Of a stretch of DNA of 64,000 bases, positions 1 to 9,634 are shown piece after piece. The position numbers and the translations under genes were made by a program. How positions within the stretch are numbered: the stretch's first letter is position 1; each line of letters starts with the position of its first letter. Below the pieces are notes generated by a model, which made no database searches, was not told the DNA's origin, and saw nothing but the letters and a program-made list of their open reading frames with translations. The stretch covers positions 4,340,001-4,404,000 of the forward strand of contig NZ_AP022614.1 in assembly GCF_010730575.1 (NCBI RefSeq). The letters run 5' to 3'. Origin of the DNA: Mycobacterium parmense. Its GTDB lineage: Bacteria > Actinomycetota > Actinomycetes > Mycobacteriales > Mycobacteriaceae.

Positions 1-601
1 GGTTTCGGTAGAACCTCTTGGCGGCCCAGCTCCCGGTCGCCACGAGGACGCCACCGATTCCCAGAGCAAGCGGCCACCACAGGTGGCGCCCGGTATTCCA
101 CCACCCGACCGTCGCCAATCCCGTAACAGCCAGTGCCACAAAGGGAATTGCCGTCCAGATGAGGCGATGCAGCGCTGCCCGGTCGAATTGCGGCGAGTCG
201 TCCAGCACCGCGATCGCGTCGATGACGTCTTCCACGAGCGGCCGGTAACGCTCGGTGCGGCTCACCGGCACCAGGGTCAACAGGGACCCGTCGACAACAA
301 CCGCGTCGTCGAGTGATTGGTCGGGTCGAAGGGGCGGGGCTCCGGGGCGGGCGAACGTCCAGGTCCCTTGAGCCGAGAAGTCGAAGCCCGCCAGGACGTC
401 TGCCGGCGTGTCCACCAGCAGTTCGGACAGCACCGCCATGGTGTCGTCGATGTAGGTCTCGATCGGTGCCGCGGACGGCAGCACCACATCGGTCAGCCGC
501 CTGCCGGTGAGGATGGTCACCCTGGTGGACGCGGGCTGGACGGAAGCCGCCTCGGCGGCCGCCGGAGCGGCGGCGGCTGCTGCTGCGGTGGGCGCGCTCA
601 A
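1..601 (-). CDS. eccD1: ESX-1 membrane channel component EccD1 (N-terminal part, runs off the window)
   Basis: EccD forms the multi-helix channel ring of the ESX-1 type VII secretion membrane complex. Only the first 200 residues or so are present; the gene continues beyond base 1. The visible part is the cytosolic ubiquitin-like domain (about residues 20-105, containing TRVTILTGRR and VVDGSLLTLVPVSR), then a linker (RYRPLVEDVIDAIAVL) and the first hydrophobic segments. These stretches closely match M. tuberculosis EccD1 as I remember it. I chose a TTG start at 601 because it overlaps the espI stop as TTGA and gives the expected N-terminus (SAPTAAAAAA). It is the last visible gene of the long minus-strand ESX-1 operon. 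The function is well supported by family and context; only the start codon is uncertain. Confidence 0.93.
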   Translation of the reverse strand, partial: MSAPTAAAAAAAPAAAEAASVQPASTRVTILTGRRLTDVVLPSAAPIETYIDDTMAVLSELLVDTPADVLAGFDFSAQGTWTFARPGAPPLRPDQSLDDAVVVDGSLLTLVPVSRTERYRPLVEDVIDAIAVLDDSPQFDRAALHRLIWTAIPFVALAVTGLATVGWWNTGRHLWWPLALGIGGVLVATGSWAAKRFYRN

Positions 602-1941
602 CGACGATCACCCCTGTCGAAGTCATCGGACAAAGCTGCGGCGAGTTCGACCATCTTACGCTTGTAGGCATCACCGAGCTGATCGCTGCGAATCTCGGCG
701 CCCGCGGCCACGTGCTCATCCCACGGCAGCACGATGACCCGCTCCGGCGCCACGAATGCCTCGAACCGACGCACCAGGTGGTCGACAGGTTCGGCGCGAT
801 TCGCCGGCGCAAGTTGATTGATCGCCACGCACGCGCGGCCCAGCAAGGCCTGATAGCCGTTGAGACGCAACCAGTCCAGGGCTAGCGCGGCTTGCCCGAT
901 CCCGTCGGCGGATGCGCTCGACACGAGGACCACCCCGGATGCCGTCGCCAGAATGGCGCGGGTGGCCGGACTCAGCAGATCGGTACCGCAGTCCGCGAGC
1001 ACCAAGTTGTAGTACCTGGGCACGGTGCCGACCACGCATCGCCACTCCTCTTCGGTGAGTGGCCCTCGCGCCGCGCCGTACTCGGCCGCCGAAAGCACTT
1101 CGAGGTCGAACTCGTGCACGCTGGTGTGCGCGCGGACATCGTTATAGTTCGAGAGCCCCGCACCGGTCAGCAGGTCGGCGACGGTCGCTCGCGATTGCCG
1201 CCCCACCCGGTCGGCGAGATTGCCGGCTACGGGGTTGGCGTCGACCGCCAGGATCCTGTCTCCGCGTATTCGGGCGAACGTCGAGGCCAATGCAACAGCC
1301 ACTGCCGTCTTGCCGGCCCCGCCTTTGAGACCCACGACCGCGATCTGATAGGAGCCGCGAACCTTGCGGCGGATGCGCTCTTCGAGTTGCCTCTGGTACT
1401 TCTCGTCACCGGACAAGCCGAAGTTGACTCCCGTCAACCGGTAGGCCCAGCGCCGCCATCCGCGCCGCGAAACCGCCTTGGGGAGGGCGTTGTTCGATGC
1501 GACTCGGTGGGCGATGGCCGGCTGTCGCGCCGGGTTCGCGGCCTTCGCCGAGTCTGTTCGCGGACGGTGTGGGAGCGAGGCACGGGGCGGCGCGTCCTCG
1601 CGGGCCCGCGGCGCCGCGCGATGGCTGTTGGGCGCTCCGGCATGTGACCGGATTTGTGGCGCAGCGGCTTTGCTGTCGCCGCGGCGCGCGTGTCGCCCCT
1701 GCTGTGCCGAGTCCCGGCTCGCCGTCACCGGACCTGGCGGTGGCGGTTCTGGGCGCGCCGGTGGTGTGTGCGGGGCCCAATCGACCGGGGGCCTGCTGTG
1801 GCCGTTGGACCGTGGTGCGCTCGCGGGCACGACCGACGGCGCGGACGGGGCATCAACGTCGTAACCAGTCTGGGCCATGGCATCTTCCGGGTCCTCCGCC
1901 CCGTCCGGGGTCTGGAAGAGCCGGTCATAGTCGGCCGCCAT
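598..1941 (-). CDS. espI: EspI, MinD/ParA-like ATPase of the ESX-1 locus
   Basis: This 447-residue protein has a disordered N-terminus rich in Pro, Ala and Arg (about 1-160) followed by a ParA/MinD-type ATPase domain. The deviant Walker A is GLKGGAGKT at about residues 204-212, followed by AVDANP. In M. tuberculosis EspI is 666 residues and was reported to lower ESX-1 activity when ATP is low; here the difference lies mainly in a shorter N-terminal region. It lies 81 bases after esxA and overlaps the eccD1 start, so it should be co-transcribed with the secretion genes. A ribosome-binding sequence (AAAGGG) precedes the ATG at 1941. Identity rests on the ATPase domain and the exact position between esxA and eccD1. 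Confidence 0.92.
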   Translation of the reverse strand: MAADYDRLFQTPDGAEDPEDAMAQTGYDVDAPSAPSVVPASAPRSNGHSRPPVDWAPHTPPARPEPPPPGPVTASRDSAQQGRHARRGDSKAAAPQIRSHAGAPNSHRAAPRAREDAPPRASLPHRPRTDSAKAANPARQPAIAHRVASNNALPKAVSRRGWRRWAYRLTGVNFGLSGDEKYQRQLEERIRRKVRGSYQIAVVGLKGGAGKTAVAVALASTFARIRGDRILAVDANPVAGNLADRVGRQSRATVADLLTGAGLSNYNDVRAHTSVHEFDLEVLSAAEYGAARGPLTEEEWRCVVGTVPRYYNLVLADCGTDLLSPATRAILATASGVVLVSSASADGIGQAALALDWLRLNGYQALLGRACVAINQLAPANRAEPVDHLVRRFEAFVAPERVIVLPWDEHVAAGAEIRSDQLGDAYKRKMVELAAALSDDFDRGDRR

Positions 1942-2022
1942 GCAACCCTTTCACCTCACCGCGCGAAGAAGCACGAGATGGGCAGGCCGCCCGATCCCGT
2001 GCTTCGCCGCTCTCCGCTTTTG

Positions 2023-2310
2023 CTATGTGAACATCCCGGTGACGCCCGACTCCGTCTGGGACATCGCCTGGCCGGCTTCGCTTATCCGCTGCGCGAGCGA
2101 CTGCAACGAGGCGTTCAGCTCGGCCGAGGCGTCATCCCAGCGCCGCTGAACATCCTGGTAGGCCTCCGAGCCGCTGCCGCCCCACGCCGCGGCGAGGTTG
2201 GTCAGCGAGGTCTTGCCCTCATCGAGCAGTCCCTGGGTGGTCTGCACCGCGCCCTGGATCGCGCCCGAACCGGCTTCGATGCCGGCGAAGTTCCAATGCT
2301 GTTCTGACAT
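2023..2310 (-). CDS. esxA: ESAT-6, secreted WXG100 protein EsxA
   Basis: EsxA is the main ESX-1 substrate, secreted as a heterodimer with EsxB and linked to phagosomal membrane damage. The protein has the canonical 95 residues and starts [13 protein letters not shown]. The WxG turn is [12 protein letters not shown] (W43-G45), and it ends VTGMFT, as in known EsxA proteins. Two helices flank the turn. The gene follows esxB by 36 bases with its own ribosome-binding site, so equimolar synthesis is expected. There is no sign of decay. A full match to the family in length, motif and position makes the call secure. Confidence 0.98.
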   Translation of the reverse strand: MSEQHWNFAGIEAGSGAIQGAVQTTQGLLDEGKTSLTNLAAAWGGSGSEAYQDVQRRWDDASAELNASLQSLAQRISEAGQAMSQTESGVTGMFT

Positions 2311-2346
2311 TTGGTGCTCCTTTTCTTCTGCTCTGACCGAGTCGGT

Positions 2347-2649
2347 TCAGAAATTCATCTGGGACGACAGCGAACCGGCCTGCTCGTCGTCGGCCTTCGA
2401 GTACTGGATTCCGGCGCCCTGGATGTTCTGAGAAATGTCGGTGAGCGCCTTGATCTGCTGCTGCCCGGCCTCGTGGAAGCGGGCCAACGCTTGCTGTGCG
2501 GCGGCGCCCGCCTGGCCGCGCCAGTGGCTTGCCAACTCGCCGCCCGTGCTCTCCACGCCCCGGATGACCGTCTGAAGTTCGCTGGAAATCCGGTCGAAGT
2601 TGCTGGCCTCCGCGCGCAGGGTCGCGGCATCGGTCCTCATCTCTGCCAT
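2347..2649 (-). CDS. esxB: CFP-10, secreted WXG100 protein EsxB
   Basis: EsxB is the partner of EsxA and carries the C-terminal export signal read by EccCb1. The 100-residue protein starts MAEMRTDAATLRAEA. It has the WxG-type turn SHWRGQAG, the general secretion motif YxxxD (YSKAD, about residues 83-87) and ends LSSQMNF, like CFP-10. I chose the ATG at 2649 over the longer upstream reading because AAAGGA lies just before it and the length matches the family. The gene lies 88 bases after PPE68 and 36 before esxA. All key secretion residues are present. Confidence 0.98.
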   Translation of the reverse strand: MAEMRTDAATLRAEASNFDRISSELQTVIRGVESTGGELASHWRGQAGAAAQQALARFHEAGQQQIKALTDISQNIQGAGIQYSKADDEQAGSLSSQMNF

Positions 2650-2737
2650 GCTGGTCTCTTTCCTTTTTGCTCTGTCCTCGCCAAGTGCTGGCAAGTCTTC
2701 CGGCCCCGGCGGCCGGGAAGTCTGTCGGCGTGGGTGC

Positions 2738-3946
2738 TCACCAATCGTCCTCATCGCCAACGTCGTCCGGTCCGTCGTGCGCGTCGGCGTCCGGGGCCAG
2801 CAGGGTCGGCGCCGCGAATCCCGTTCTGCTGCTGCCGCCGCCGGCCGCAGCGCCGGCGCCCATCATCCCCATCGGTGCGGCACCCCCGAGAGCCGACGAC
2901 CCGGCGGCGGCAGCCGGCATGGCGCTCGCGGACGGCCTGTCGATCAGCTGGCTCATCATCGCCGTGCGAGCCGGGGACCCGCCCGCCCCGGGCAGCGCCT
3001 CGGCGTGCATCAATCCCATGCCCACGCTCGGACCCGCGCCGCCCGCCAGCGGATGGTTGGACAGCGGACCGGCGCCCAGGAGACCGAGTTGTCCGAGTCC
3101 CTCGCCGCCCGGCTCGCTCAGCGCGTCCGCCGCCGCGAGATCTTCCGGGGCTGCCGCGCCACCCGTGCTGCCGGCCTGGCTCGCCAACGCACCCACCTGC
3201 TGCAGCGGCATCATGAGCTGCTGCATCGGCCCGTTCAGCTGCCCCAATTGCCCCATCTGAGAGAGTATTTGGCCCACCTGCTCGTCGATCGGCAGTCCCG
3301 TGACCGGATTGGGGACCTCGTTCGCCAACTCGGCGAGCCGGCGCGAAGCCGATGGCGAGTATTCGGAGGCCACGTCCCAGAACCGGCCGAAGGCCTCGCT
3401 GACAGCCTCGCCCGCCTCGGGCTGCAGGATCGGCTTCACCGGCGGCAGCGGCTCGAAGGTGGTGTTGGCGACGGTCTCTGCCTGATAGATGTCCATGACA
3501 CCGCCGGCCTGGTTCCACATGCGGACGAAGTAATCCGTCTCGTTGAAACCGATTGGCACAAGGTTGATGCCGAGGAAGTTGGTGGCCGTCAGGACCGCGT
3601 GAGTGACGTGGTTGATGGCGATCTCCGGCAGCGACGGTGTCATCGCCAACGCCTTCGTGTAGGACGCGGCCTGCGCCGTGGCCCGCATCGCGCGATCCCG
3701 CGCGTGCTGCGCCGCGGCCTGCAGCCAGGCCACCATCGGCGTAGCGGCGGAAATCGCGCGGTCGCTGCCCGCTCCGGTCCACGTTTCCTTCAGCGCGACC
3801 AGCTCAGCTGCCAATTCGGTCGCCTGCGTCTCGAGCGCGCTTCCCAACTCCTCCCAGCCGGCGGCGGCTTGCAGCATAGGTGCCGGCCCGGCTCCGGCCA
3901 TCAGCCGGGCGGTGTTCAGCTCCGGTGGCATCGCGTGCCACAGCAT
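2738..3946 (-). CDS. PPE68: PPE68 family protein of ESX-1
   Basis: This 402-residue PPE protein opens [20 protein letters not shown], the PPE68 signature. It has the PPE helical domain to about residue 175, with a WxG-like turn (EAWTG counterpart KETWTGAGS) and the conserved FFGINxIPI-like stretch ([10 protein letters not shown]). The C-terminus is low-complexity, Gly/Ala/Met-rich, and ends in an acidic DEDDW-type tail. M. tuberculosis PPE68 is 368 residues; the extra length is in the linker and the C-terminal part. PPE proteins normally pair with a PE protein and the chaperone EspG. EspG1 is encoded upstream in the operon, but the usual partner PE35 is not (see 3947-4173). The ribosome-binding site AAGGAG precedes the ATG. 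Confidence 0.95.
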   Translation of the reverse strand: MLWHAMPPELNTARLMAGAGPAPMLQAAAGWEELGSALETQATELAAELVALKETWTGAGSDRAISAATPMVAWLQAAAQHARDRAMRATAQAASYTKALAMTPSLPEIAINHVTHAVLTATNFLGINLVPIGFNETDYFVRMWNQAGGVMDIYQAETVANTTFEPLPPVKPILQPEAGEAVSEAFGRFWDVASEYSPSASRRLAELANEVPNPVTGLPIDEQVGQILSQMGQLGQLNGPMQQLMMPLQQVGALASQAGSTGGAAAPEDLAAADALSEPGGEGLGQLGLLGAGPLSNHPLAGGAGPSVGMGLMHAEALPGAGGSPARTAMMSQLIDRPSASAMPAAAAGSSALGGAAPMGMMGAGAAAGGGSSRTGFAAPTLLAPDADAHDGPDDVGDEDDW

Positions 3947-4173
3947 CGTCGCCGGTCTCCTTGGTGGTCAGGGGATTTATGGGACATGTCCTATGCCGGG
4001 TGTGAAACCTGCACTGCGCCATCGCCGATAGCCGGGCAACCCTCCAAAAGCGTTAACGGGAACCGAATAGCGCGTGAACACGATCCGATTCCGCCACGGT
4101 AAGCAGGAACTCAACCGTCAATTCCGTTATCGCTCGCCGTTTTTCTGCTCCTTTGCCGGGCGACGGATCAATC
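3947..4173 (-). other. eccCb1-PPE68 intergenic gap where PE35 is expected but absent
   Basis: In M. tuberculosis and relatives this spot carries PE35 (about 99 codons, about 300 bases). Here only 227 bases separate the eccCb1 stop from the PPE68 start. I read all frames of the minus strand and found no PE-like helix pair, no PE motif and no WxG turn. The stretch has scattered stops and slightly AT-richer sequence around 4050-4160. It may hold a promoter for PPE68-esxBA, but I cannot point to convincing -35/-10 boxes. Confidence 0.75.
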
Positions 4174-5949
4174 CTAACCGTCCGTTGACGGTGCTGGATG
4201 CACTTCTTCGGGGGGATCGATGTAGGGAGCCTGGATGACCTCTTTGCCCTCCGGGGCGACCAGAAAAGCCTGGCCGGGCGGGCGGCGTTTGACTTGCAGT
4301 TCGCGCGACGGGAAGTCCTGCTTGTCGCCCGAGAGGAACAAGGTGGGAGCGCCCGCGCCGAAGGCGGCGCCGACGAACTTGTCCATGGTGGCTTTGTAGG
4401 CGTAGCTCATCTGGCACGTGACGATGATGTGCAGTCCGATGTCCGCCGCCGCCGGCAACAGGGGGGCCAGCGGTGCCATGGGCGGCATTCCGCCGGCGGC
4501 GCCCACGATCATGTGCCAGTCGTCGACCAGCAGAACGACATCGAATCCGGTCCACCACGAGCGCGACCGCAGCTGTGTGCTGGTCAGGTCGGCCGGCGGC
4601 AACCGCTTTTTCAGATTGGTCGCCAGCGCTTTGATCGCCTCGTCCAGGGTGGTGCTGTTGCGATTGATCGCCCCCGCGTCGAGCAGGTGGCTGTCCGGAA
4701 CAGCGTCGAGCAATCCCGAGCGGTAATCGGCAAGCATGAATCGGACCTGCTGAGGACTGTTGCGGGCGCAGATGGCCCGGGCGACGGCATGGGCGGTGCT
4801 CGTCTTGCCCGACTTGGCCGCGCCGAAGATCAACAGGTGCGAGGTCGTGTACATGTGCGCGTGAGCGACCGACAGATCCCTCTCGCGCACTCCGATCGGG
4901 ATCGTCCAGCGCGTCCTGTAGTCGGATTCCGGTCCGGGCGGGTCGGGGTCGAGCTCGTGCAGGTAGATGAGCTCCGGCAGCACCCGGACGCGTGGCGCCC
5001 GGTCGGTGTGCAGGGCGGCGATCTGATTCACCGCCGCCGTCATCGCCTCCACCAGGTTGTCCGCGCCGTGCACGCCGTCGAACCTCGGCACGCCGATCAT
5101 CAGGTGATGCTTCTCCACCGACATTGCGCGGCCGGGCCGATTCGCCGGGATATCCCTTGTGGCGCGATCGATCTGCGTATCGTTGACGTCGCCGAGGCGG
5201 AACTCGATCTTGGTGCCCAGGTAGTCGCGGACCCGCGACTTCAATTCTGTCCAGCGTGGCGTGGTGATCACCATGTGGACTCCGAAAGCCAGGCCCTGCG
5301 AGGCCAATTCCTGCACCGGCGTTTCGAGCTCCGGGAACTCGCCGACGAAGGCCGGCCACCCGTCGATGACCAGGAAGACGTCACCGAAGGGGTCGGCCGC
5401 GACGGGATGACCGGGGTCTTCGCGCAACTGCCGGTACATCGCGATCGAGCCGATCCGGTGCTCCTTGAAGGTGGTTTCGCGCTGGCGCAGGATGGCCTGC
5501 ACCTCGGCGATGACGCGCATGACGCGGTCGGGCTCCGAGCGGGTCGCCACCCCACCGACGTGCGGCAAGTTGTCGAGATAGATGAGCCCGCCGCCGCCGA
5601 GGTCGATGCAGTAGAACTGGACCTGGCGGGGCGTGTGCGTGGCGGCGGCCGAGACGACCAAGGTTTGCACCAGCGTCGACTTGCCGGTCTGCGGCGCGCC
5701 CCCGATGCCGATGTTGCCGCCGGCTCCGGATACGTCGACCCCCCACACTCCCTGCAGGTGCCGGCGCGGCTCGTCCATGATGCCCAGCGCAAAGCGCAGC
5801 GGTTGTCGGTCGTCGCGTTCGATGAGCTCGCCCAGCGGCGTGGGGTCCTTCAACGGCGGCAACCACATCTTGTACGCGCGCGATTCCGTTGTGCTGAGCT
5901 GATCGAGTACCACCTCGCTCAGCGCCCGCACTTTGGGTTCGACCGTCAT
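4174..5949 (-). CDS. eccCb1: ESX-1 secretion ATPase subunit EccCb1 (FtsK/SpoIIIE type)
   Basis: EccCb1 is the cytosolic half of the split ESX-1 motor; it binds the EsxB tail and drives substrate export. The 591-residue protein, the same length as in M. tuberculosis, has two FtsK/SpoIIIE ATPase domains. Walker A motifs are GAPQTGKST (84-92) and GAAKSGKT (about 376-383), with Walker B-like FLVIDGW and VLLVDDW. A split EccCa/EccCb arrangement is typical of ESX-1; other ESX systems usually have a single EccC. The ATG overlaps the eccCa1 stop as ATGA, so translation is probably coupled. It is followed directly by PPE68. Confidence 0.97.
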   Translation of the reverse strand: MTVEPKVRALSEVVLDQLSTTESRAYKMWLPPLKDPTPLGELIERDDRQPLRFALGIMDEPRRHLQGVWGVDVSGAGGNIGIGGAPQTGKSTLVQTLVVSAAATHTPRQVQFYCIDLGGGGLIYLDNLPHVGGVATRSEPDRVMRVIAEVQAILRQRETTFKEHRIGSIAMYRQLREDPGHPVAADPFGDVFLVIDGWPAFVGEFPELETPVQELASQGLAFGVHMVITTPRWTELKSRVRDYLGTKIEFRLGDVNDTQIDRATRDIPANRPGRAMSVEKHHLMIGVPRFDGVHGADNLVEAMTAAVNQIAALHTDRAPRVRVLPELIYLHELDPDPPGPESDYRTRWTIPIGVRERDLSVAHAHMYTTSHLLIFGAAKSGKTSTAHAVARAICARNSPQQVRFMLADYRSGLLDAVPDSHLLDAGAINRNSTTLDEAIKALATNLKKRLPPADLTSTQLRSRSWWTGFDVVLLVDDWHMIVGAAGGMPPMAPLAPLLPAAADIGLHIIVTCQMSYAYKATMDKFVGAAFGAGAPTLFLSGDKQDFPSRELQVKRRPPGQAFLVAPEGKEVIQAPYIDPPEEVHPAPSTDG

Positions 5950-8186
5950 GACGTCATCGACTCATCGAGGACCGGAGCGGCGGTGAACCGGCGAATCCGC
6001 AGCTTCTTGGGACCGGCGTGCGGGCCGGCACCGTTGCCGTCGGCGTCGATCTCCGCCCGCGCCGGTGCAACGTAGGGCGCGCCCGTGTAGAGGGTGCTGA
6101 ATTTGACCGGGTCTTCCATGCCGACGCGCAGAAAGCCGACACCGCTCTCCTTGTTGGTGATGTACTGCGCTTCGGGCGTTCCGATCACCATCTTGGATTC
6201 GTGGGAGCTTGTGGTGCGCAACGCGATCCGGTATGTCAGGTTGGGCTCCAGCTTGTCGATGCGCGCGCCGCCCGTCTGCAACGACTGGGTGGCCAGCAGC
6301 AGGTGCACGCGCAATGATCGCCCGACGCGGCAGATCCGGTCGAAGAGGTTGATGAAGTCGGGGTGGCCCGAGAGCAGCTCCGCGAACTCGTCCACGACAA
6401 CGAAAAGCGTCGGCAGCGGCGCCAACTCGGCACCGCGCTCGCGGTACTTCTCGTATTCGGCCACGCCGGAGAGCGCGCCCGTCGCACCGACCTTGATGCC
6501 GGCCTGGCGCAGCAGCGACTGGCGGCGGTCGAGTTCACCGGTGAGCACCTCACCCATGCGGCTGACGAGCTCGGCTTCCTCGGCCATGTTCGTGATCACC
6601 GCGGCGGTGTGCGGAAGCTTCTCCATTCCCAGAAACGTCGAGCCCCCCTTGAAGTCGGTGAGCAGCAGATTGACCTGATCCGGATGATGCGTGGCCACCA
6701 GCGACAGGATGAGGGTGCGCAGGAACTCGGACTTCCCGGACCCGGTGGTCCCGATGAGCATGCCGTGCGGCCCCGAACCGAATTCGGCGCCCTCCTTGAT
6801 ATCCAGGTACATCACGTTCCCGGTCTTGAGCTCGTGACCGAACGGGATCCGGAGGCGGTCACGATCCTTGTCGGTATACATGCGCCAGCGGGCGGGCGTC
6901 ACCTCTTCGACGCTCTGGGCGTTGACCAGCTGATGCCACTCCGTCGCCACCTTCTTCTGAACGCCCACGCTTCTCTTGTCGACGATCGTCCCGGTGATCG
7001 ACCACCCGGCCAACTTCCGGGCGATGCGGGTGGCCTGTTGCGGCGACATGTGATCGGTGTGCTCCGTCACCAGCCGGAACGACTGACCGGGCAGCCGGTC
7101 GTCGGCCGTGCCGTCGTCGGCCACCCTGATGCGGTAGTTCGAACCGCGGTGATTGCCCAGTGTGATCACCGTGACCCCGGCCCTGCCGTCCGGCGGGAAA
7201 CCGGCCTTCCCGCCGGTCAGATCGAGCACCACGACGTAGGGCCCGCCCGGCAGCGAGTCGGGTGAGTGCGGACCTCGGGCGGCCAGATCGGTCAGGCCGT
7301 CCGGACGGCTGCTGATCATCCGTGAGAATCCGGCTCCGTCGGTGTCGGTCGGATGCGCCACGTGCGGCAGCCACTTCAGCCACGACCAGTCCGGGTCGTC
7401 CGGGTCCTCGGTCAGCACCCGCATCTGTAGCAGGTCCGGGGGATGGTAAACGGCGAGGTGGCAGATCATGGCGCGCAGCAAGCCGGCCGCACCTGCCGGG
7501 TCGCCGCCCACGGCGATCGTCGGGAAAGTGCGCAGTTGCAGCAGCTTCGGGCAATCGTGGATCAGCCCGTGCGTGCGCAGGAATTTGACCACCCACATGT
7601 TGGCGACCGGCTCCAGGTACGGCTGGGGCGCCGCGGAGGGCCCCGCCAGCTCGCCGCCGACGGAGGGTTTGATCAACCGGTCCACCGCCGGCTGGTCACC
7701 GGTCCCGATGCGGGTTGCCGCGTAGAAGTCGGCGGTGGCCGGACGGGACCACTGCCGGGGGGTGCCGATGATCGACAGGAGGTCGTCGGGATGCGGTGCG
7801 TGGTAACCGAAGAACGCGACCTGCGCTCCGGCCGATGCCGTCACCCGGGGACGCAGCCCGGCCAGGTAGCGCAGGTATTCCCGGCGGTCGGCGTTGATCT
7901 CCGGCACCTTCTTGCCGCCGCCTCCGCCACCTGCCATCATGCCCATCGACATCATGATCATCATCAAGGGCATCATCAGCATGTAGGGCGAAAGCGCCCT
8001 GGTGCCAGTGAAGATCATGATTGCGATCATGCCCACCATGCAGACGCCCATCACGTAGGGCAGGGCCTTCTGGATGCCCGACGCCGGTACGTCGACGCCG
8101 AGGTCCTCCGGCGGCGTGATGGTGATCTCCCCGGGCGTCAGCCGTGGGCCGCGCGTCATGGTGGGGGTGAACTTCTTGGTGGTCAC
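5946..8186 (-). CDS. eccCa1: ESX-1 secretion ATPase subunit EccCa1 (membrane-anchored)
   Basis: EccCa1 is the membrane-bound half of the ESX-1 motor and connects the channel to EccCb1. The 746-residue protein has two transmembrane helices near the N-terminus (about 43-60 and 65-85, Met-rich), a short Gly-rich linker, a DUF domain and one FtsK/SpoIIIE ATPase domain. Its Walker A is GTTGSGKSE at about residues 477-485, with Walker B-like LFVVVDEF. Length and domain order match M. tuberculosis EccCa1 (747 residues). The GTG start overlaps the eccB1 stop as GTGA, and its own stop overlaps the eccCb1 start. Confidence 0.97.
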   Translation of the reverse strand: MTTKKFTPTMTRGPRLTPGEITITPPEDLGVDVPASGIQKALPYVMGVCMVGMIAIMIFTGTRALSPYMLMMPLMMIMMSMGMMAGGGGGGKKVPEINADRREYLRYLAGLRPRVTASAGAQVAFFGYHAPHPDDLLSIIGTPRQWSRPATADFYAATRIGTGDQPAVDRLIKPSVGGELAGPSAAPQPYLEPVANMWVVKFLRTHGLIHDCPKLLQLRTFPTIAVGGDPAGAAGLLRAMICHLAVYHPPDLLQMRVLTEDPDDPDWSWLKWLPHVAHPTDTDGAGFSRMISSRPDGLTDLAARGPHSPDSLPGGPYVVVLDLTGGKAGFPPDGRAGVTVITLGNHRGSNYRIRVADDGTADDRLPGQSFRLVTEHTDHMSPQQATRIARKLAGWSITGTIVDKRSVGVQKKVATEWHQLVNAQSVEEVTPARWRMYTDKDRDRLRIPFGHELKTGNVMYLDIKEGAEFGSGPHGMLIGTTGSGKSEFLRTLILSLVATHHPDQVNLLLTDFKGGSTFLGMEKLPHTAAVITNMAEEAELVSRMGEVLTGELDRRQSLLRQAGIKVGATGALSGVAEYEKYRERGAELAPLPTLFVVVDEFAELLSGHPDFINLFDRICRVGRSLRVHLLLATQSLQTGGARIDKLEPNLTYRIALRTTSSHESKMVIGTPEAQYITNKESGVGFLRVGMEDPVKFSTLYTGAPYVAPARAEIDADGNGAGPHAGPKKLRIRRFTAAPVLDESMTS

Positions 8187-9631
8187 GAGGACGCTCCGGG
8201 GGCACCGGCGGGAACCTTCCGCGGGCTCGGATCAGCCGGCAGCGTGTCGTGTTCGAGCAGCGCGGCCTCCTTGGAGAGCACCGGGCCCTCGACCAAAAGC
8301 CGAAGGATGTCCCATGGCGCGGTCTTGGGCGAACCGAGGCCCAGGGTCGAGGCGGTCTGCTGGCCGGGCAGCCCGTAACGCACGCCCTGCGGGTCGACGT
8401 AGTACAGCGACTCGCCGTACCGAGGGTCGGGTGACTGCACTTGGACGTATTTCCCGCCGTCGATGTAAACCGTTGCGCTGCCTTGGATCTGCTTGATGCC
8501 CGTGTTGATCGCCGACGCTGGGATGGGCAGGTGGCGCCCGGTCAGCACGGCAGTCTTCGGCGCCTGTTCGCCCGGCTTGCGTTCCCAGGTGAAGCACAGC
8601 GCGGGATCCTGTGGGCGGGAGACGATCTTGACCGCCTCGTCGGGTAGCGGAGAGTCGTACACCAGTTCCGGGAGGCCGATCACGATATTCGGGACCACCG
8701 CGGGGGGCGCGACCAGCCCGTACGATTGGATCGCGCGCAGCGCCGCGGCGGTGTTCGCGTTGACCGGCGCCACGCCGTCAGGCAGCACCACGAAGTAGCG
8801 GGGCCCGGAACTCGCGTGGATCTGAAGCACCGACCCGACCACCAATTCCTCCGGCAGGCCAAGGGTATTGGGTGACCCCGCGCCCGGGATCGGGGGGAGC
8901 CGCCAGGATCCGGCGTCGGGCAAGGCGTTGAACATCGCCGTGGACAGGGGGGCGGGCTTGGCGGTCCCTCGTATCCCCACGGCAAAGGTCATCGGGCGGT
9001 CCGCCAGGTCGGTGGCGTGCCGTCCGGCAGCGGTGATCACCCAGTCCTTGCCTTGGTAAGACGCCAGCAGGGCCTCGTTCTTGAGGATCGGATCGATCGA
9101 CGAATCGATGGCCAGCGGCATCGCGATCACCGCTGTCTGCACGCCGGGACTGACGGTGTCGGGTCGGGTGAGGGTGTCGCACAGCGCCCACGCCGACGAG
9201 GAATCCGGCGAAACGGGCGTCGCATACGGTGCTCCCGGAATGCCGACCGTCTGTCCCCTGGGTATCTTGTTGAGCTCCGAGGATTTCACGGCCACGGGTT
9301 CGGCCGGGTTGCCCAGCACCAGGCGCGCCGAAGTCAGGTTGTACACGGGATGCAGCTCTCCCGAGACCATCAGGTACAGCTGACTGGTCGCGCGATCGAC
9401 GAAAAGGTCTCCGCCGCCCAGCTTTCCCTGCGGCTTGAAATACGCCATCGCCAGGGCGCCGACCACGATCAGCACCGAGATCACCACACCGAGCGCCACC
9501 GAGCGGCTGTAGAACTGCAGCGGGTCGTCGAACATCCGGGTGTCCCGGCGCACGATGGCGTGCTCGAGCCGTCGCAGCAGAAAGCGCCAGCCGCTGACCT
9601 GGACTTTGGTGGTGAGCCGGAAACTGGCCAT
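8183..9631 (-). CDS. eccB1: ESX-1 core membrane-complex protein EccB1
   Basis: EccB is a structural subunit of the ESX membrane complex, with a short cytosolic N-terminus, one transmembrane helix and a large periplasmic repeat domain. The 482 residues include a cytosolic segment with basic residues, a helix at about 45-65 ([20 protein letters not shown]), and the periplasmic domain with two Cys (in ALCDT and ALCFTW) that form the family disulfide. Length agrees with M. tuberculosis EccB1 (480). It starts 3 bases after the eccA1 stop and overlaps eccCa1, which fits a single operon. Confidence 0.97.
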   Translation of the reverse strand: MASFRLTTKVQVSGWRFLLRRLEHAIVRRDTRMFDDPLQFYSRSVALGVVISVLIVVGALAMAYFKPQGKLGGGDLFVDRATSQLYLMVSGELHPVYNLTSARLVLGNPAEPVAVKSSELNKIPRGQTVGIPGAPYATPVSPDSSSAWALCDTLTRPDTVSPGVQTAVIAMPLAIDSSIDPILKNEALLASYQGKDWVITAAGRHATDLADRPMTFAVGIRGTAKPAPLSTAMFNALPDAGSWRLPPIPGAGSPNTLGLPEELVVGSVLQIHASSGPRYFVVLPDGVAPVNANTAAALRAIQSYGLVAPPAVVPNIVIGLPELVYDSPLPDEAVKIVSRPQDPALCFTWERKPGEQAPKTAVLTGRHLPIPASAINTGIKQIQGSATVYIDGGKYVQVQSPDPRYGESLYYVDPQGVRYGLPGQQTASTLGLGSPKTAPWDILRLLVEGPVLSKEAALLEHDTLPADPSPRKVPAGAPGASS

Positions 9632-9634
9632 CGA

